Shown piece after piece: positions 62,401-64,000 of a DNA stretch of 64,000 nucleotides. The DNA comes from Robiginitalea sp. SC105. Lineage in GTDB: Bacteria > Bacteroidota > Bacteroidia > Flavobacteriales > Flavobacteriaceae. A program made the translations under genes and the position numbers. The stretch is taken from contig NZ_JACLZF010000002.1 in assembly GCF_014243345.1 (NCBI RefSeq), positions 930,001 to 994,000 on the forward strand, given 5' to 3'. The first letter of the stretch is position 1; every line of letters begins with the position of its first letter. The notes under the pieces were generated by a model that was not told where the DNA came from, searched no databases, and saw only the letters and a program-made list of their open reading frames with translations.

Positions 62401-64000
62401 CCCTGACCGTGGACGTGACCAACCCCGGAAACCAGTTTAACTATGAAGGGGATGTGATCAGCCTCCCGGTTATAGCCAGTGGCCCGAATAGTCTGACCTA
62501 TGCGGCAACCGGTTTACCGCCCAACCTCTCCATCGATCCGGATACCGGCGTGATTTCCGGGACCATTTCCAACGGCAGCGGAGGCGGAAGTGGTTTCACC
62601 GAACAGAACGGGGTGGTCGCCATTGAGGCCGAATCCGGTACGCTAGTCCCCAACTGGTCCACGACCAATGCGGACGGAGAAACGGGGATCATTGCCGGCA
62701 CCAATAGCTTCAACAACCAGAATGGCGGTACGATCCCGTATCAGATAAATATCACCACCCCGGGCGTTTATCGGGTGATCTGGAACAGCTTTTACAGTGG
62801 GGCTGACCCGACCGAAGAGAATGATGCCTGGCTGCGCTTTGCGAATGACAGTAATACCTGGTTCTTTGCGACAGACAATTCGGCCGGGGACCCGGGTACG
62901 GAAGCCCAGATGATTGCCAACCTGCAGGGCGCCCAGAATGAAGTGCTCTTTCCGGTTGGAAGCATCCGTGAAAGTGCTGCAACCACGCCCAATGGGAGCA
63001 CCAGCAACGGGTTCTTCAAGATTTATAAATCGGGTGGTTCCCCGGAAGTTTACGAATGGGAAGCCTGGACCAGCGACAATGACAACCACAACATCTACGT
63101 GTGGTTCGTGAACCCTGGCACGTATACCATGGAGATTTCGGAGCGTTCCCTGGGACATGCTATAGATAAAATTGTGTTATACAAAAAAGATGACTACAAT
63201 TTTAGCGGGGCCCAGTTGGATGCCCTTCCGGAATCCCCGACTGGAAGCGGCCCGGGTGCTTCGGCCAACAGTCCATACGACGTACAGGTAACGGTGACAG
63301 ACGATGTAACCGCGGAGGAAACTACGGTGGATTTCCAGTGGATCATCGGCGCCAATGGCGACTTGATTGCAGTTCCGGAGGCGGATCCGGTAAGCGGTGA
63401 AGCTCCGTTGACCGTGCAGTTCACAGGCAGCAACTCCCTGGATGACGTGGGCGTGGTATCCTATGCCTGGGACTTCAAAGATGGGGGGACTTCCAATGAG
63501 GCAGACCCGCAATATACCTTCAATACCCCGGGCACCTATGTGGTGGATCTGACCGTCACGGACGGGGACAGCAATTCAGATACGAACAGTATTACCATAG
63601 AGGTTGTTGCAGGTCCGAGCCAACCCCCTGTTGCTGATGCCGGTGTTGACCAGGAGATCACCCTGCCCACCAATAGCGTGGTCCTTTCCGGATCCGCGAC
63701 CGATCCGGACGGGGGAGTCATCACCGACTTTTTATGGACACAACAGAGTGGACCTTCAACCGCTACTCTCAGTGGTGCGGATTCGGCGGTGCTCACTGCC
63801 GGTGACCTGATAGAAGGAAATTATGTGTTCCGCCTGACGGTTACGGATGATGAAGCGGAGACCGGCTTTGATGAGGTCACGGTAACGGTCCTCTTTGACT
63901 CCCAGCCGCCCCTTGTGGATGCGGGACCTGACCAGGAAATCACCATCCCTGTCAATAATGTGGTGTTGCCAGGTTCGGCCACGGATCCCGACGGAGGCGC
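56496..64000 (+). CDS. Giant secreted multidomain protein (sorbosone-dehydrogenase-like, malectin, kelch, PKD), 5' part
   Basis: The frame is open from the ATG at 56496 to the window end, over 2500 residues, and continues beyond it. A signal peptide ends near EGYSQ. In order: a six-bladed propeller like glucose/sorbosone dehydrogenase (about 56600-58210), calcium-binding DNDSDGYTNQDEEDNGTDP (near 58269), a ConA-like region (58500-59200), a cadherin/Ig-like domain, malectin domain 1 (59505-60030), a He_PIG Ig domain (to 60330), malectin domain 2 (to 60845), another He_PIG domain, six kelch repeats (61180-62070), a choice-of-anchor-type domain, a He_PIG domain with a nested carbohydrate-binding-like domain (62595-63240), PKD, then REJ/PKD-like repeats. 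Likely a surface carbohydrate-binding adhesin or enzyme of the type IX secretion set; the C-terminal sorting signal lies outside. Confidence 0.82.
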   Translation, partial: MKKNYPSLFNGLKSLFLLPVLFLVAQEGYSQINFAESQLSFGSFANVSSGVTALEFGPDGRLYIAEYPGTIKVATIERSGPTSYSVIAMETLTGVKDIVNHDDDGTPCSGASGDCSSRETTGLTVGGTVQNPVIYVSSSDFRIGAGAGGGNGDVDLDTNSGIITRFSWNGSSWDVVDMVRGLPRSEENHATNGLELVNINGTDFLIVASGGITNGGAPSTNFVYTCEYALSGAVLSINLDMLESMPINTDGNGRNYIYDLPTLDDPTRANANGITDPDSPGYNGVDVNDPFGGNDGLNQAIVVPGGPVQIYSPGYRNAYDLVVTESGALYVTDNGANQGWGGFPENEGTASVTNNYDPLEPGSQSASGGEQINNKDHLQLVTTDIQNYSAGTYYGGHPNPTRANPNGAGLFTAPAASGLSGAVFRTLIYDPDGSRGAGYTTDPSIALPANWPPVQNANGVEGDWRGPGIFNPDGPDDNPVTNWGTNTNAIAEYTASNFGGIMQGNLIAGASGNPHVLRRVELNPNGSLQNLTSSFLPGLAGNPLGLTCNSDAQIFPGTIWVGTLNGVIQIFEPQDFVECIGPGEPGYDPNADNDSDGYTNQDEEDNGTDPCNGGSQPGDWDKVAGDPLVSDLNDADDDADGIADALDPFQLGDPATGGSDAFELPVQNDLFNDQQGLGGIFGLGMTGLMNNGDTGANWLDWLDRRDDPNDPNPNDVLGGAPGLMTSHMTSGTCFGATNTQEKGYQYGIQIDQNTGITTVIGNLVGLTGPLRLYGNSAAVGGELGHFIGDGTQSNYIKVVLTVDGITALQEINDVPQTPINIPIAVGARPSSDIQFYFVIDPATGEVDLEYAIDGGARTSIGTITAQGSILTAIQDANTDLAVGFTGTSGTPGVELEGTWDFLNVIGEVPTIEQQIPDITRVISTADEDNDLDAFFEDDGGDANLTYTVESNSNPAIGAVISGNILTLSYPATPEIADITVRATDLDGFFVEQTFTVTITDAPIVLYRVNTGGPALTAIDGGLDWEVDLNSQNSQYLVEPATNRVFNSSTMPVDGSVNQTTTPLEIYATERYDLNPGPPNMTYSFPVALEGNYEVRLYMGNSFAETSQPGERIFDVTIEGATLPLLNDIDLSGTYGHQVGTVITHILNVTDGAIDISFIHGAIENPLINAIEILDAPDNETPIYVNPIADQIGNTGQQLGGSLGVNAIGGDGNLNYTATGLPTGLTIEPTNGQIGGTIDPSATAGSPYNVSITVDDNDGLTSDAVTINFEWTVIEAAGYRINAAGTSVASTDIYLDWEDNSSSGSQSGGNYSVNTGLRSLIGGLSYDQRDVSVPAYIDAATFNALYAEERYDGPVAPEMEYTLPIGNGDYVVNLYVGNDFAEASQPGQRLFDIFLEDVLVADDFDMITTFGHLVGGVLSFPVTVSDDVLNIRFGHVVENPAIRAIEVFVNDFSDLTLNPISDRNNGGGESVSFSANASGGDPGASSTFYISGQPQGIGIDPNTGQISGTVAFEAGFGGPNADGVHTTRVTVMRPGSAPATQVFTWTVSQTLLWTDKNEDENYTARHECSFVQAGDKFYLMGGRENAQTLDVYDYATNTWSSLTDSAPVEFNHYQAIEYQGLIWVIGAFKDNLFPNESPADFIWMFDPANEEWIQGPEIPQARKRGSAGLVVYNDKFYVLAGNTDGHDGGYVAWFDEYDPATGTWTPLADAPRARDHFHAAVIGDNLYAVGGRLSGGTQGVYKPVIPEVDVYNFTSGTWSSLPAGQNLPTPRGAPAVANFNGKLIVAGGEVSNELVYGVNTSGALQVTEEYDPASGTWTRLDDLNFQRHGTQAIVSGSGLYVTAGSPNLGGGNQLNMEVLGQDAPQGTPSVASTLAAPASVVIADGTSEDIQLDLTDGNQGIFIRSMTLTGPDAADFSIDSGELANALLGAGESQTVSVSLSGTGADRVAALLIEYGAASSVSIALTNNAALTVDVTNPGNQFNYEGDVISLPVIASGPNSLTYAATGLPPNLSIDPDTGVISGTISNGSGGGSGFTEQNGVVAIEAESGTLVPNWSTTNADGETGIIAGTNSFNNQNGGTIPYQINITTPGVYRVIWNSFYSGADPTEENDAWLRFANDSNTWFFATDNSAGDPGTEAQMIANLQGAQNEVLFPVGSIRESAATTPNGSTSNGFFKIYKSGGSPEVYEWEAWTSDNDNHNIYVWFVNPGTYTMEISERSLGHAIDKIVLYKKDDYNFSGAQLDALPESPTGSGPGASANSPYDVQVTVTDDVTAEETTVDFQWIIGANGDLIAVPEADPVSGEAPLTVQFTGSNSLDDVGVVSYAWDFKDGGTSNEADPQYTFNTPGTYVVDLTVTDGDSNSDTNSITIEVVAGPSQPPVADAGVDQEITLPTNSVVLSGSATDPDGGVITDFLWTQQSGPSTATLSGADSAVLTAGDLIEGNYVFRLTVTDDEAETGFDEVTVTVLFDSQPPLVDAGPDQEITIPVNNVVLPGSATDPDGG
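63615..64000 (+). repeat. PKD/REJ-like tandem repeats with a 282-bp period
   Basis: Within the giant protein, the unit beginning DAGVDQEITLPTNSVVLSGS at about 63636 recurs as DAGPDQEITIPVNNVVLPGS at 63918, a 94-residue period. The second copy is cut by the window edge, so more copies may follow. Copies are diverged at the DNA level, so this is an old domain array rather than a recent duplication. Confidence 0.8.

Overview
The window looks like a piece of a marine Flavobacteriaceae (Bacteroidota) chromosome with a GC-rich backbone. A Robiginitalea-like organism is my guess from composition and gene content; no marker gene was compared. Supporting signs are promoter boxes of the Bacteroidota TAnnTTTG type upstream of several genes, weak or absent Shine-Dalgarno sequences, a bacillithiol gene (bshA), Bacteroidota-style LptD and TamB, and a huge secreted mosaic protein. 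I saw no rRNA, tRNA, CRISPR array or insertion sequence.

Positions 1-23200 are mostly housekeeping and envelope genes: the 3' part of tamB, pfkA, gap, a BadF-type sugar kinase, ridA and lptD (reverse), then a SPOR-domain amidase, an MCE/MlaD-like protein, a membrane Fe-S protein with a CCG-domain partner, a GH3-plus-serine-hydrolase fusion and bshA. A tight reverse operon follows, cysQ - DUF2061 - cysC - cysD - cysN, which makes PAPS from sulfate and clears PAP. An OmpA-family porin closes this part.

Positions 23500-49500 are a large polysaccharide locus, all on the reverse strand. It starts at the 49.5 kb end with nucleotide-sugar genes. Two neighbours there, a WbpP-like epimerase and a TviB/WbpO-like dehydrogenase, are each broken by a single-base lesion. 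Next come a secreted PL1-like lyase lipoprotein, a Stf0-type sulfotransferase, glycosyltransferases, a MurJ-family flippase, a Wzy-like polymerase, a TupA-like ATP-grasp protein, a PglC-like initiating transferase, an SDR and a second ATP-grasp enzyme. The locus ends in one FemAB-like gene and four consecutive paralogous CelD/BcsL-type GNAT genes. About 36.0-46.0 kb is clearly more AT-rich than its surroundings and looks like an acquired serotype module.

Positions 49900-56240 run forward, diverging from the locus: a DegT/PglE-like aminotransferase, a PglF/CapD-like dehydratase, a Wza-like export lipoprotein and a Wzc-like tyrosine autokinase. From 56496 to the window end runs one open reading frame with a signal peptide, a sorbosone-dehydrogenase-like propeller, calcium-binding motifs, malectin domains, Ig-like domains, a kelch propeller, a carbohydrate-binding-like domain nested inside an Ig domain, and PKD-type repeats.

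Putting this together (inference): the locus builds a polymer starting from a bacillosamine-type sugar. The polymer is probably sulfated, using PAPS from the cys operon, and decorated with acyl or aminoacyl groups by the FemAB, GNAT and ATP-grasp set. It is flipped by a MurJ-type protein, polymerised by Wzy and exported by Wza/Wzc. The four-GNAT/FemAB/ATP-grasp block is the best candidate for an undescribed system.
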